From assembly GCA_008973525.1 (NCBI GenBank), contig WACJ01000108.1, forward strand, positions 806,001-870,000: a stretch of 64,000 bases of DNA, read 5' to 3'. This document shows positions 10,587 to 22,650 of this stretch, in pieces (within the stretch, counting starts at the first letter, position 1; every line of letters begins with the position of its first letter). The position numbers were made by a program, and so were the translations under genes. The stretch comes from Stenopsyche tienmushanensis (taxonomy: Eukaryota; Arthropoda; Insecta; Trichoptera; Stenopsychidae). Under the pieces are notes generated by a model. The model was not told where the DNA came from. It ran no database searches and was given only the letters and a program-made list of their open reading frames with translations.

Positions 10587-10781
10587 AAAAACCAAAAAGG
10601 TACATATGTATTTGAACAATATATTAGATATACTTCCACACCCTTCATATTTATATAACCTGGTTACGGGAAAACCTGTGGAAAACAGTAGGTAGTAACG
10701 AAGGAAATTATGTTTTGGAAGATTTTGTAAATAAAAATTAATTAATAATAAATAAATAAATTAATTTTTTTATTGTTAAAC
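10587..10781. other. R1 flank, no poly(A) tail recognised
   Basis: AT-rich sequence after the R1 frame. The 3' untranslated signature seen at 28570, 46700 and 61060 (GGGCCAATcAC..AAGGCCAGAC) is not present, so the relic is also 3'-truncated. Confidence 0.4.
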
Positions 10782-10815
10782 AATCGGTAAACACTTTTCG
10801 ATACACCTGATATTA
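10782..10815 (-). repeat. isolated terminal inverted repeat of the 32150 MITE family
   Basis: Closely matches the right arm of the small element at 32150-32254 (AATCGG.AAA.ACTTTTC.ATACA). Its partner arm was not found nearby, and the R1-flanking direct repeat starts two bases later. Confidence 0.5.
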
Positions 10816-10816
10816 A

Positions 10817-10873
10817 ACAGTCTAATTTTACACTGTACACGGCTGAATCCACAAGCATCAACTTTGGAAGACG
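10817..10873 (+). repeat. direct repeat, right copy (pairs with 8756)
   Basis: Second copy of the 43-base perfect repeat flanking the R1 relic; see the entry at 8756. Confidence 0.8.
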
Positions 10874-11890
10874 TTTGGAGTCTTCAATCATATTCAAATT
10901 CGATCACGCACAACGTATTTCAGTCATGTTTTCAGTAGACAGATCAAATGTAGTTATGGCTTTAAACTGAGTTTCTCAAATGCAATTAGTCTCTAATGTG
11001 CTACTTAGGCCAGCGATAATTAATATCGTGTGTGCAAGGAGTTCAATGCCTTTTTGGGCATTTGATCAATGTGGTTCATTAGTTAGCGGTCTATATTTGA
11101 AGTATATGAGATTTTTTTCGACTTTTAATTATGTTGAGCCGATCGCTGGTGGTCTGGAGATCAGAGGTTGGAAAACCTGACTTCTGCTGCTCACGACCGG
11201 CAGTCATTTGACACAGTAAACGTTCTTATCTTCCGAGCACATGACGCCATAGAAATCGTGTTTAGCTACGATATTGTTTACTAGAAAATAATTGGAAATC
11301 ACGCATTGACGTTTATGTCATTTTATATCGCCACAAACATAATTGTTTGCTTGTGCAATTTGCGCTGATGATCTTTGACAAATGTTAATGACAAATCGAA
11401 GGTCGGATCGATAAACGCCACACAAAAAATGTATTTTCACTAATAACACACGAGGTAAGAAATATTTAAGCACATTATCCTGTTGATGTATAATGAAGAC
11501 TTATCAAGAACCTGACAATTGACGAGGCACAAAGCGCTCATTAGAATATATTCAATTTAATTGGAATTGAAACGTATTGCCAGGAATTTCAATTTGGATT
11601 TAATCCCCTTCAGCTGATTGACTATCATCATTCTTCGACTATTAATCGGATCAGCTGGTTACTATTCGAGAGCTAATGATACAGTTATAAGGCGTTCGTG
11701 ACATGTGCCAATAAATGAAGTAATTTTAACGAGTCACCCGAAGAGTTCATATAATGAGTCACGTATTAAGGCCCTATCATCGATCTATTTGCTTGGATAA
11801 ATATTTAATGAAGGCTTTCTATCGGATGGTGGAATGTACGTGGCAATGACTTCTTAATCTGACGAAATTTCAATGTGACTTGTTTTTAAG
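10874..11890. other. unique non-coding
   Basis: No gene and no shared repeat; frames are short. Confidence 0.4.
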
Positions 11891-12120
11891 CCTTTGATGA
11901 GTATGCACGCACGTATTGAGTCCGCACTCGAGTGATCCGGAAAGAGTATGCACGCACATGCCTGTATTTAAAATAAAATATTATTGATTTAAATTCAAAC
12001 ATTACATTTATTATCTGTTTTGTCACGACTCTAAGACAAACACGCGTACCTCCCTTGTCTACAGCATGATTGCTATTAAACTTACATAAGAAAAAAAATA
12101 AATCTTGTTCTTTAAAATGC
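11891..12120 (+). repeat. dispersed repeat, copy 2
   Basis: Contains CCTTTGATGAGTATGCACGC (also at 5046) and, 50 bp later, a second GAGTATGCACGCACATG. The rest aligns loosely with 5070-5205. Confidence 0.5.
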
Positions 12121-12276
12121 ATGTCATATTATTTTTTTAAAAATAATTGTCGCTCCAGAGCACGTGTTTTGAATAAGGAAGTATCCCTGTCGCGCCCTAT
12201 ATTTGCACGGCAAGATTTTGAATCAAAATCATAATTTTGCATTAGAACTATAAAGCTCATTCAATTTTTAAATCAA

Positions 12277-12759
12277 TATGCACCTAGGTCTGTTTTTATG
12301 CGATAAAGACGTTCCACGGGTAGTTGAACATAACAAATTCGCATAAAAAAGTCTTAAGAAACTACACAAAAAACTGAGGGTTAAGTTCTATTTTTTTTTA
12401 ATAACCGTATAACTTCAAATCAATGTGATAGAATGTACCAAATATCGCATAAAAAAAGTTTATAATAAATATAATATAAATAAAAACACAATACATATTT
12501 ATCTTCGAATTGCTTTACTAAAGTCTATTTAACTCGATAATCATACACATGCAATTCTTAAGCTTTTGAGAAAAGTTGTCAGATTTAAAAACAAATCCGT
12601 TCGCCAAGTGTTAATTTTAGATTTTTTTAAATGCAAATTCGCGTTAAAAACGCTTTATCCTCTATAGAAAAATTAGGGATAGGTTCCATTATTTTTGAAA
12701 ACCGCATAACTTCAAATTCGCATAAAAATGATCCGCATAAAAACAGACCCAAGTGTATA
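12277..12759 (+). mobile_element. family Z: 483-bp non-coding element with 26-bp TIRs
   Basis: Terminal arms at 12277-12302 and 12734-12759 are inverted copies with 3 mismatches in 26 (core GGTCTGTTTTTATGCG). The interior is AT-rich and non-coding, with repeated short blocks such as CGCATAACTTCAAAT in both orientations near each end. An inverted, right-truncated copy lies at 57691-58085 and decayed pieces at 55475-55840. This is typical of a non-autonomous DNA transposon; the superfamily is not clear. Confidence 0.7.
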
Positions 12760-13454
12760 TCCATTTGTTTGAGTAAATTTAAGAATATTAAAACCTTCTA
12801 CTAATTTTATATATAGCATATAAATCTATACTTAAAGTTTTCTTCAATATGATGAATACATCGAAATAAAACAAAGCTTTTGAAGATGGGTTGCTATGGA
12901 CCCCATTTAATTCAATACTTTCAAACGCTTTCATTCCATATTATCAATTTGGAATAAATTGGGACGGTAAAAGCCTTTTTAAGAGGCACAGGTAATATTA
13001 AGCATTTATAATAATTCAAGGAAGCTCTACATGTAAATTTTATCGTTCTTTTGATCACTACACATTATGCGGAATGGGTTGTTGTGGGGGAATATCCCGA
13101 CCCCCTTTCCGCTCTGGTAAAGTTATCAAATACGCTGTCAAAGCTCGCAATTTGATCCAATTCCATGAAAAAGTTGTTTGTATGGATCATTTTCATTTAA
13201 TTCCAATTCATTATGAAATCCTGATATAAAAATGTTTCCCGATTGTTTTGTGAATTGGGATTTCAAACCGTGAATTCGACGTAATTTTCATCCGCTTCCT
13301 GAAAATAAATCAAATAATAGATATGCACTTTGATGCGAATGCAATGGTATGATTGAAATTGGATGTAGGTATTGCATAACTATAATATTCGTACATATTT
13401 AGATTCAATCAAGGCAATGTTATAATATACCATGTGATTAAGAAGCTCCCTAAT
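12760..13454. other. AT-rich, no gene seen
   Basis: Only short frames. The part at 13400-13455 (CAATCAAGGCAATG, AGAAGCTCCCTAATC) resembles 8855-8920, upstream of the other copy of the neighbouring dispersed repeat. Confidence 0.4.
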
Positions 13455-13590
13455 CCAAGAATGTTATAAAAAAACTTAATTTAACCACTAAAACAGTGTT
13501 TTTTATTTAAATACACGAAAAAACAGTCCCACGTATCGATTTATTAGAAAATTCACAAATTTTAATTTATCTGTATTTTTTTATTACTAA
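13455..13590 (+). repeat. dispersed AT-rich repeat, copy 2
   Basis: Matches 9035-9185: AAAAAACTTAATTT, CACTAAAACAGTGTTTTTTA, TTTAAATACACG, AACAGTCCC. The shared order upstream, from about 13405, suggests one repeat family of some 200-300 bp. Confidence 0.5.
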
Positions 13591-14769
13591 GCAAATAGAT
13601 ATCTATTTCTGGTCAAAATTTTGGTTTCATTTATAGAATAAATTTGGTTTTATGTGATAAATTATTTGTTGGTCAAATAGTCAAAAGTTGACGAAATCTG
13701 GGGATGAATCCCAAAGGATTTGGGCGATAAATTTGCGTTTCGTTAATGATCCCTCGGGTAAATTAAATTAAAGAAATTAACAGAAAACAACCGGAGCGAA
13801 ACAATCAAATTTGCTCCCCATACGACAATCTTCAGTTTAATGTTTTCTGGTGCCGAACGACTCCAGCGATGATATTGTAGCCAGTGGGTAATATGTAATG
13901 AATTATATGGTTCCCTCGAGGGTTTCCGGGAATTTCCCACGATTTTTAAAGGACTCGCCTATGAAGGACGCTTCCTTTCTTTGGGGCTAAGTAATCGTAT
14001 TAAGCATTTCTATTATTAGGGTCTTGTATAAAAAGCACACGAGTGTTGGTATAGTGGGCAGTTCCTTATTTTTATAAAGGACCGAGTGCTCAAACCGAGA
14101 TTATGGAAGAAAATATCACAGTGCCAATTTGAGAAATTATCCAGATCCAAATTTGACCTCATTAACGAATAATTAAGTTGGGCAGGGCTCGTCATAAGCG
14201 ATTGCTTATTGACGATAATTAAAATGATTTTGGTACTCATAGATCCTTAGTAGCCTCCTATGTAATTCGTCATACGTTTGACTGCGGATATGGCACATTA
14301 AGATGATGCAAACTTCGTTTTTTTTTTTAAATAAAAATATGCTATTAACTATATTTTACAGCGTTATTTTTTTTGGAATGCCATTATGTTATGGGCCATA
14401 AAAACAATAATTGAACAGCAGGCGGTTGGTACGCTCAAAGGTCTAACATGGGATTAAAAATGAACAAAAAACGCATACATCTCTCTTAGTATGAAAACAA
14501 TAACGATCAAAGCCTTTTAAGGCTTCGCATGCTTAAAAAATACAAAGAAATATTTTCACCATAATTTAGAGGGTTTTTTTTTTGGTTTGTGTTCTGAAAA
14601 CAGAGATGAACTTATAAGCAGTCGTTTGACGGAGAGAAAATAATTATTTTCTCATCAGAAAATTTTCACATACAATGCGCATAAAAGGCCCTAGAAGATG
14701 CTAAAATTTAGCCAAACAAATGTATTTTGATAAATAATATATTTTACATTGTATTGAGAAGCCATGGCA
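13591..14769. other. no recognisable gene
   Basis: Unique AT-rich DNA with short frames on both strands. Confidence 0.4.
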
Positions 14770-14905
14770 TAAAGGCCAAGTGCTTGTGAACGACGATGAG
14801 CCTCGAGTTTTCCCGTACAAACTAACGCACAACAGCGATGTTTTTAGCAGACCTTGCATTTCGGCGACGTGCAGGTGTTGGTTGATTTTTTATCGAATCT
14901 AATCC
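14770..14905 (-). pseudogene. transposase N-terminal helix-turn-helix fragment
   Basis: On the minus strand the translation reads NQPTPARRRNARSAKNIAVV, then a stop, then FVRENSR. The RNARSAKNI block followed by VR..V.E.P-like residues is the linker and second helix-turn-helix start of a paired-type transposase DNA-binding domain found in insect Tc1/mariner relatives. A second copy with the same block lies at 22650-22765. No catalytic part is attached. Confidence 0.5.
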
Positions 14906-15654
14906 TAAGAAATTTTGATTCTAAGAAATTTCGAGCGTTTTTATGGAAATATTCTTTATAAAATTAAATTTCTGGTTTATTAGTTTCTGCTCAAAAATAT
15001 CGCTCTAAGTCCAGGCATATTTCTTATTAAGGCATTATTAAATATCAAATAACAGTTCTAATATAACTCAGTAATTAATATTTTACAATAGCGTACGCTG
15101 AAATTGATTAAAAAATATTGTATGAAAAATTGCTATACAGACATTTCAAAACAATATACAGAATATTAATGATGAACAATTAGGCTTTGGTAAGATATGG
15201 TCCTTCATTTGATCAGACTGTTCGAACATGTTTTGTAATATTTTAACCCGATGAGAATTATCGGTGTAGTAATCTTCGACATCGAAAAGGCTTTCGATTC
15301 TGTCTGACATCGTGGACTGATACAAAAATTGATACCCCTTAATTTTCCAATTTATTTTATTACAATAATCCAAGATACCCCTTTCTTTTTTTGTACGCTT
15401 ATCTTTGAGACGTGTCTCCTGTAAAAAAGAGATTAGGTTTATTCCAAGTTATGCATTTCAATGCAATACCTTCGCCTTTTTTAGAAGAGAAGTTCTTACC
15501 ATCTATATTATATTATATATTCATCTCCTTGTGAGCTAGATATCGTTAAGATAAAATTAACCCAAAAAATATCGCTAAGAATAAGAGAATTTAGACAAAA
15601 AAAAATTCTGAAATATCATAATTTAAATATATAAAAATATGTTTGTTTGTGGAC
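14906..15654. other. AT-rich, no gene seen
   Basis: A 75-codon minus frame at 15146-15373 has no recognisable features. Confidence 0.4.
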
Positions 15655-15850
15655 TACATATTCCTATACCGTTCTTTGAATTGCGATGAAACTTTGGTGA
15701 ATGTTATTTGGGCGTGTATCCAAGAAGGTTTATAAATTAACACAACAATTGTTTGGGTGCGGAATTTGTTTGCGAGACGTTTGACGGATGCACCATCTTG
15801 GCGCATATTGATCTGGTGGACGAGAAGTATGCGCGCGCAATACGGTGGTT
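15655..15850 (+). repeat. dispersed repeat of unknown type, copy 1
   Basis: Shares GAGACGTTTGACGGATGCAC and the following CAT.TTGGCGC with 25386-25470, plus GGGCGTG and GGAATTTGTTT blocks upstream in the same order. It is non-coding as far as I can see and is followed at once by a mariner fragment. Confidence 0.6.
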
Positions 15851-15912
15851 GAGTCCAGCTCACGGAAGAGAGGGGATCATTCCAGAAAACATACAATAGT
15901 TCATATATAGTT

Positions 15913-16227
15913 TTGGCCAATTATACATTGAAGTTGCCTGTGATAGCTGATACCGTAAAGATATCAAAAGGCAGTGTATTCATCATTTTGCATCAACATT
16001 TGTCCATGGGAAAGATTTATTCGAAGTGGGTACTGCGTTTGCTTACACTCGATCAAAAAGAACAACGCGTCCATAATTCAGAGCGCTGTTTAGAGCTGTT
16101 TCAACGCAATATCCGCAATAAAAAGGATTTTTTCGCGCGGTATGTGGATATGGATGAAACATGGATTCATTACTACACTCCAGAGTCAAATCAGCAGTCA
16201 GCTGAGTGGACAAGTAGATTTTTATAG
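15913..16227 (+). pseudogene. mariner transposase fragment, 100-codon open frame
   Basis: Open frame covering the second helix-turn-helix (IADTVKISKGSVFIILHQHL), the linker (SKWVLRLLTLDQKEQRV, then RCLELFQRN) and the first catalytic block, DETWIHYYTPESNQQSAEW, with an intact DETW. It stops just after SAEWT, where unrelated AT-rich sequence begins, so the DDE core after the first aspartate is missing. A mariner protein has about 345 residues; this is roughly the middle third. A few inserted codons (NIRNKKD) look like local duplication. The best preserved mariner reading frame in the window. Confidence 0.85.
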
Positions 16228-17322
16228 GATTTTAAATGGTTAATTTGTATGTGGCTGTTGAAAAGGCGTCCAAGTTCGAGAATAGAGCAGAGAATGAATT
16301 TATTGAATTCGAATTGAATGGAAGATAATTGTATCGAGCGAATCATGCAAATTAAAGTTCTCATCGTAATATTCTTCTTTTGTTGTGGCCCGTTGTTGAG
16401 GACGTGCCACCGAAACGGTCGTAGAATGCGTGCGCGTGGGGTCAAAAAGACCACGTCGGCGATTGCAGATCGAGGTCAGGGTCCTCACCAGGTCAGACAG
16501 ATCCGCCTCTGGATCCAACAGATAAATTCTATACAGATTTTGAGAAATAACTAATACGCTAACTTTTTCTTTTTAATGGAAATAATTTTGTTGCGATGGT
16601 CTTGTTGACCTTTCGGAGCGCGTACCAGTTTGGGGAGCATAGGTCAAAACTCAATATCAACTTTTCTCATCAGAGTATTCTGCACTCATATTATTTGCAT
16701 TAGGAAAGGGTCAAATTAAAAGTTTTTCAATAGCAAGCCGGTGTTAAAGTTTTTTCCTCGCAATATGTCGGATATATAGACACCGAGTCCTTTATACATT
16801 TATAATAACAAAGCCACAGCCTTAGAGACGACATGAATTTCCACCTATTTTAAGGCAATAAACCAGAAATATACATAGTCATTAAAATGCTAAATTTGTT
16901 AAATTTACTACTTTGGAGTTATCCGGTATTATTGTATTGAAATTTAGAAATTCGCATAATAAATTTAGATTGATGTATATAAATGACGTCCTATATTTGG
17001 ACCGTTCGAATAATCCAATCAATTTTATAGTCCAAGCCAATATCCAATCCAATCCATTTGATCTTTTATTATATTTGGATGATTGCACGAAATATAAATT
17101 GGATGACATGAAGAATATCTCCGCCAGTTCTTCATTCATTCTTAGTTGTTACGCCAAAATGCGGGTCCGGCTATAATGTGTTAATATTCTAAATCTCTCA
17201 TATTTGTTGTTACATTGAAATTTTATAATAACACAAGAACACAATAAGAGCTGATCCACAGTATCTATACAATAGTCAATTTTCAAGATTGTAAATATGT
17301 AAATAATGTGTGTTATGTAATA
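16228..17322. other. no recognisable gene
   Basis: Overlapping short frames on both strands at 16190-16550 and 16880-17180, none with a domain. A GC-richer stretch at 16380-16520 is not shared with other parts of the window. Confidence 0.35.
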
Positions 17323-17833
17323 TACGAGAGCAGGCTGAAAACTAATGCACATATGCTTGTAAAATGTGAACCATAACAAATAGCAAGATTGGACAAAAAG
17401 CATATTAAAGTTAAATTTTTAAGTTTTAAAATCATATATTTTACCGTTAAAGCTAACATATTTTTCCCGATGTGTAATAAGTTTTTTCATTCCGTCACTG
17501 AAAAATTCTTCCGATTTTTATCGAATCCAGGACTTTACACCTGCTTTCACCTCATTATCCGAAGTATAATAATTATCTTTAAGGTCTCTCTTGAGTAGAG
17601 GAAAAAATAAAAATTACAAGGGTTTAGATTAGGGAAATAAGGAGTCTTAGTAGGAGTCACTTTATCAGCTACTTCTGCTTTTCAAAATACACTGGATGAA
17701 CCAAACGACCTCAAATATTAAACTTCAAATTGAGAAAAAATGTTACTTTCACATGCCACTTAGCGCGTTTCTGAAGATCATTTGGCTCGGGATATATAAG
17801 CATGTGTGCATTAGTTTTCAGCCTACACTCCTA
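17323..17833. mobile_element. 511-bp DNA transposon with 36-bp TIRs
   Basis: Arms at 17323-17358 and 17798-17833 are inverted copies with 4 mismatches in 36; the shared core is AGGCTGAAAACTAATGCACA. Both ends are TA, the target of Tc1/mariner elements. The interior holds only short frames (one of 69 codons at 17389-17598), so it is a non-autonomous or internally deleted copy. No second copy was found in the window. Confidence 0.8.
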
Positions 17834-19660
17834 TAATAAAATGCTATTGGTGTAATGGTTGCTTTATGTTAGGCATGAATACATACACAGTAGAGACGGC
17901 GCGACGCATGCGTGTAGAGTCTTTATGATGTATGCAACGGACATACTACAAACGATTATCTATCTCTTTCACTCAAAATCTGTTGGATTTTATAAAAAGG
18001 GCTTAGCTGATTTTAAAAAAATGTTGGCAGAAGATAATGTAGGAAATTAATTTGTTTAAGAAAAGTTCAATAAAGCCTAAGAAAAATCATTCTGAATTGC
18101 AATGAAAAAAAAACGACATTTCCTATGGGTACTCCTAATAACATTTTTATTGCATGCAGTAAATCAATTATTTAATCGACTATGATATGATGACTAACAG
18201 CGATTAATCATGTTTTCTGTCTTTCTTTCTTCTTTCTGCATTACTCGAGTTCGAACGCATATATGCGTGATTACTAATCAACAAATTTGATACATTATTT
18301 CGTTCATATAATCAACTATCAAGCTATAATGCTGCTTAAATGTGGTGGGGTTTGTATATTGGAATTACATAAATTAGATGTTACTGTATCATTCGGGACA
18401 AAGGACATTGAGAGTTAAATTCGTCGATAGCTAAAAGGGTTATTCAATTAGTAGATGCTCGTACAAGGGATCGATTATACTACCGCTTACGCATCCAAAG
18501 GACATTAAGGCTCTATGTAATTAGCAAACAAACTACTCCTACGCCAACGTTAAATCCAAAGCGGATCAGCTCCGAGGGCTTGTCAAATTCAGGTCCTCGA
18601 GGGTCATCTTCGAACGAGGATAGACTCTCAATCACAATCGCTGTCAACGACAAAAGCTCCCACATTGTCATTTATATCGCTTATCTTGTGGCGCCTTAAA
18701 AAACACGTGGCGACCATTCAAGATCGATCGCCCGAAGTAAATGTTTACATCTGCCGAGGTTGCTTGTTAATTTGCCGAAGAACTTGTCGAAATCAATAAT
18801 CGGCTGCGACAGTTCTCGAATCTCATTATTTTTGTCTACTGAATTACCTCAGGACTGCTAATCAATCAAATCGTAAACGTGACGTTATGGATTGAGTGTA
18901 TGTAGGTTGCGGTTATTTATAACGTTCTCTTGGCGTTTACACGAAATACAATATCTGAGAGTTGTCTTAATCAATTTTACGTTGGAACGTTGCTCTTTGA
19001 TGTAACCCTCTTAGTGGTTAGGAATTCTTTAATGAAAGTCAATACCGCCGAAGGAGCTTCATATGAAATATGATGTGAGATATGCCATAAGATGATATTA
19101 GCTCGTGCAAACATCGAATTTTGGAACATCAAAATGCGATCTACTCGAGGGCATGACTACCATGTATGCATATTCGATCAACAACCCCATACTATCTACA
19201 AATATACAATTTGAAGACAGATTTCGGTTTGTAATTACTACTTCGTGCTTCGTACGGTGCCAAAATATAATTATTTTAGATCTGAAAAATCCTTAGATTA
19301 ATACGTTATTCATTCGTCTTAGAAATGACGAATCGAATATTTCGCTGTGCGCATATACGCTCATGGACAAAAAGAGGGTGCAATTTCCGCGTCTGAACAA
19401 CGTGGCCCCCGGCTACAGCGTTAATCAACCAATTCAGCGACCCGTTCATGTTGCAGTACTTTCAATTAATCATTCATATATAACTAGCGAATCATCAATA
19501 ATTAAAGAAAATAAATTCGACAATTGTATTCATGAAGATTGCTTATTATATAAGAAGAATGTTATAAATTATGCTAGAAGATAAGTTTTCAATACAAATA
19601 AAAGCATTTTAAAAAATCAGAAATGAATCACCCATCGTACACAGGTTACATTTACGAGAG
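17834..19660. other. unique non-coding; candidate conserved region 18500-18960
   Basis: No gene. Between about 18530 and 18900 GC and CpG content rise and no repeat match exists, unlike the flanks. Short frames (17859-18050, 19105-19296, 19363-19584) show no domain. Confidence 0.35.
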
Positions 19661-19712
19661 TAGTGCAGAACCGGCGGGAAGATTAAGTCTTCCCGCAGCC
19701 AAGTCTATTCCA
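19661..19712 (+). repeat. LTR hairpin fragment
   Basis: GGCGGGAAGATTAAGTCTTC followed by CCGCAGCCAAGTCTATTCC corresponds to the GC-rich hairpin region of the LTR family. Only about 50 bp remain. Confidence 0.45.
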
Positions 19713-19744
19713 AACTCACACATACGCAAGAGGACAGGAAGAAG

Positions 19745-19940
19745 CCACATTTAGTCTCATGAATTATGCCTGCGATAGGACAAGGGCTACCACAACGAGC
19801 ATGCCCAGAAACTGAAGAAAGCCTGGAAGCAGAGATGGGATCAGTCCAGCAAGGAGAGATGAACCCACCGACTTATCCCGATCATAAACCGGTGGAGGGC
19901 CAAAAACACGAAGAAACGACCTACCACTTGATTCAGATTC
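19745..19940 (+). pseudogene. R1-clade C-terminal fragment
   Basis: In a forward frame other than the longest one, the sequence reads KLKKAWKQRWDQSSKER, a stop, then THRLIPIINRW. This is the W-x-x-R-W-D...GRWTHRLIP block near the C-terminus of R1 polymerases, also seen at 28170-28250. It ends in CTACCACTTGATTCAGATTC (the YHLTQ block) at the junction with the hAT-like repeat at 19942. Confidence 0.7.
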
Positions 19941-19941
19941 A

Positions 19942-20296
19942 GGGAATCCAATCCCGGAATCTCGGACAATTTTAAGTGCTCATGAATCCCGGAATTAGTA
20001 AACGTAATCCCGAAAAAATCGGGATTGAAATTTTTATCTAATAGAAATCGTACACCTCACCAGCACGTTGAAGGTTAACAAATCTGAACGCTTGGAAACA
20101 GTGGCGTAACTACTAATTGATGAGCTTAGGCGACATCTAGGGGCCGTAACTGTCTAATCTTAAAAAAATGTTATATTAACCTTTCCCTACCGGTGATGTA
20201 TTTACTACACCTCGACACTAATAATGGGAATATCGATATGAAATATAATAGATACGGGCTTCAGATTTTTTGTATTCTTCCGTAATATAATTACGA
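19942..20296 (+). repeat. dispersed hAT-like repeat, copy 1
   Basis: Homologous along its length to 54721-55125, with the same left edge (GGGAATCCAATCCCGG). It contains several CCCGG/CCCGA motifs in both orientations (GAATCCCGG, AATCGGGATT) and CAGTGGCGTAACTA at about 20099. CAGTGGCG-type ends and subterminal CCCGGGA motifs are common in hAT transposons, so a hAT-derived non-autonomous element is likely. No 8-bp target duplication could be defined. Confidence 0.6.
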
Positions 20297-21989
20297 ATCA
20301 CATCAAAGTATTACAGTATATAAGTGTTCATCTGAAGCGACGGAAATAAATAATTTGTCGGGAAATCGGGAATTTTGCGAGTTTTAGTCCGTGTCCCAGC
20401 AGAAATGAATTTTATCAGTTATTGTCTTCAATTCGAACTTGCATTTAAATATCTGATCTAGCAAGTTGCCTGGCTTCCAAAATCAGATCCAGACTAAACG
20501 ACGAAACACTCGATGCTTTAATGTTACTTCAGGCATATTTTCAAAATAGTATTTGAATTTTTTAGTGTTTTATTTATCTATTTTTGAATTGTATTTTTAT
20601 ATTTTCTTAAATAAATAAAATTATTTTGCCTTCAAATTATTTTTATAGTAAACAAATGGAACTTGCCTAATGGAGACAGCAGATTAGGTACAAACTAACG
20701 ATTGACACTAGCGGCCGTACTTGTCCATGACCTCCCGATTAAACGTAACGGCTTCGGTAGCTAAGGCGACATTTATAAAAAATGCTTGAAACTTTTCTTA
20801 AAATCTTTGGATGCTATCTACCAATTAATTAGCCAATGATGAGCTATCAAAATTATAAATATCTGGAATAAAAAGAACATGAATTAAACAGGCGGTTCAT
20901 GGAAAATCGTGCAAAACGAGTTCCGCGCAAATTGAATATTGAGCATATTATAATCCAATATATTACCACATGCATTCGATTATTAATTAGCATTTATGGA
21001 TCATGTTACTTAAGTGAATCATGTTACAAATGAGGCGAATATAAAAAAATCTTCGATACCGATCAGGAGCTAGAAGAGGCGTGAAAGTCGGTCTTTAGAA
21101 TGCAGTTTATTTATTCAATCTTGCAAGATTAGGATCCATCTATAAAAAAGCTGAACGTGTCTGAGGCACTTTATTTTTGTCGCCGCTAATTGATCATGTT
21201 CGAACAAATCGGAACAAACGGACATACGCGCATACAAGCGTCCTCGATACATTTTCGATACATCTCGTTTTATTGCGACGGCTGATGTTTTATGACATGA
21301 TAGAATATGGCTCTATGGAAAATCGATACTGTCAAGGTCGAAAAACAAGGCCAAAAATGTTCAGCGCCCCTGGAATGATCGGCGAACAAACGCGTCCCTT
21401 CATACTGCTGTTATTTTACATTAGTCCTTTGTGTTCCGTCGTATCTTTCAATTACGATCGAATGATGCTTTCTTTCTCTGCTTAGGATTCTCGTTATCCT
21501 TTATTTAAAGAAAAAAGATCAAATGGAAAGATGCAAAAGTATGTAAATTGAGATTCGCCCCTTTGAATGAACAACTCGAACGAAGTCTGTTTGTGTCTCT
21601 ACATTTCGTCATCAATAGGCATAATTAGGTTTTTTCTTTCCAAATAATTAATACGCTATACATTTTTTATTGGAATTCTCCTGCAATTTCATGTTTTGAA
21701 CGAAAATTTCAACGAAAATATACGAGGGATAAAAATATCTACCTTATAAAGCTTAAGTTTTAAGTTTGAAGACATTACGTGGTTTAGTACATATTTATTT
21801 GGCAGTCATCAATAGTGATCGTTCTAGTAATCAAAATTGGTCATCGCTATGTGATACAATGCTTTTATTTGAAAGGTCTCAGTCGAACCAATGTTAAAAC
21901 CGAGCTAGATTCTACTTTAGGAGAGTTTGTTCCTTAATTTAACCCTTAAAGGAGTACTATCGGAAGGTCTGCGATCCCCCTCCACTTAT
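20297..21989. other. no recognisable gene
   Basis: Unique sequence. The 102-codon frame at 21177-21485 lies in a GC-richer patch and has no recognisable domain; I do not call it a gene. Confidence 0.35.
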
Positions 21990-22205
21990 TCAGAAAGAGC
22001 ACTCTTGTACACTGAGCTCGGAGGCAGACAGAGACAGAGAGAGAACGTAGCGCAGTTCGGGACATAGAGAACGAGAGCTTCCCCGCATACATCAGAAAGA
22101 GAATTCTTACATGTAGAGCTCGGAAACAGACAGAGACGGAGAGTGTCTTGCAGGTCGGAGATTGTGAATGAGAGACAGAGACGGAGTGAGTATTTTGCGT
22201 ACATC
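21990..22205 (+). repeat. two-unit tandem repeat, about 102 bp
   Basis: TCAGAAAGAG recurs at 21990 and 22092, and both units contain GAGCTCGGA.GCAGACAGAG followed by purine-rich GAGA tracts and a CATACATCA end (22085 and 22199). The units have diverged, especially in their second halves. Confidence 0.7.
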
Positions 22206-22404
22206 ATACGATTGTATAGATCGTTAGCCTAGATTTATCGTCTAAAAATGATTTCGATTTCGTATGTGCTATTTTTTTTTACGCAAAGACATGATCAAAT
22301 ATTTTGTGCTATTGACTGTGTTTATTTTTTAATTGCTTTCTGTTCATCGCTGTTTATTGAATAAGTCTTTGTCCAATTATCATTTCCTTATATCGCATAT
22401 TGAC

Positions 22405-22650
22405 AGAAAATTTGTACATGAGAAAGCTGTGCGTAAGAAGAGTGCCGCGTTTGCTCACAATGTAATAAAAACATCGTTGTGAGGATATTTCAATAGAGTG
22501 TTTGTCGGTGTTTCACAGCAGTAATGCCGAGTTTTTGCATTGATTCATAACCCTGGATGAAACGTGGGGATGACTTTAAACCCAAGACAAAGGAACAGTC
22601 AAAATAATGGACTGAAAGGGGAGAATCGGGGAGACCAAGAACGGCGAGAA
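22405..22650 (+). pseudogene. mariner transposase fragment
   Basis: A broken forward frame gives MRKLCVRRVPRL-like linker residues at about 22415-22450, LDETW at about 22553-22567 (first catalytic aspartate), then KEQSK*WTERG-like residues near 22590-22625, the block that follows it in mariner proteins. Stops and small deletions are spread along it. It joins an oppositely oriented transposase piece at about 22650, so this is a chimera of two relics. Confidence 0.65.

Noticed and set aside
5042..12120. CRISPR-like array suggested by repeated GAGTATGCACGCAC words
   Set aside because: Three scattered copies without regular spacing, in a eukaryotic repeat background.
19766..19975. 69-codon forward frame as a protein
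   Set aside because: The R1 homology is in another frame of the same strand, and the end of the frame enters the hAT-like repeat.
21177..21485. 102-codon frame as a gene
   Set aside because: No start context, domain or homology that I recognise; a single frame of this length is expected in 64 kb.
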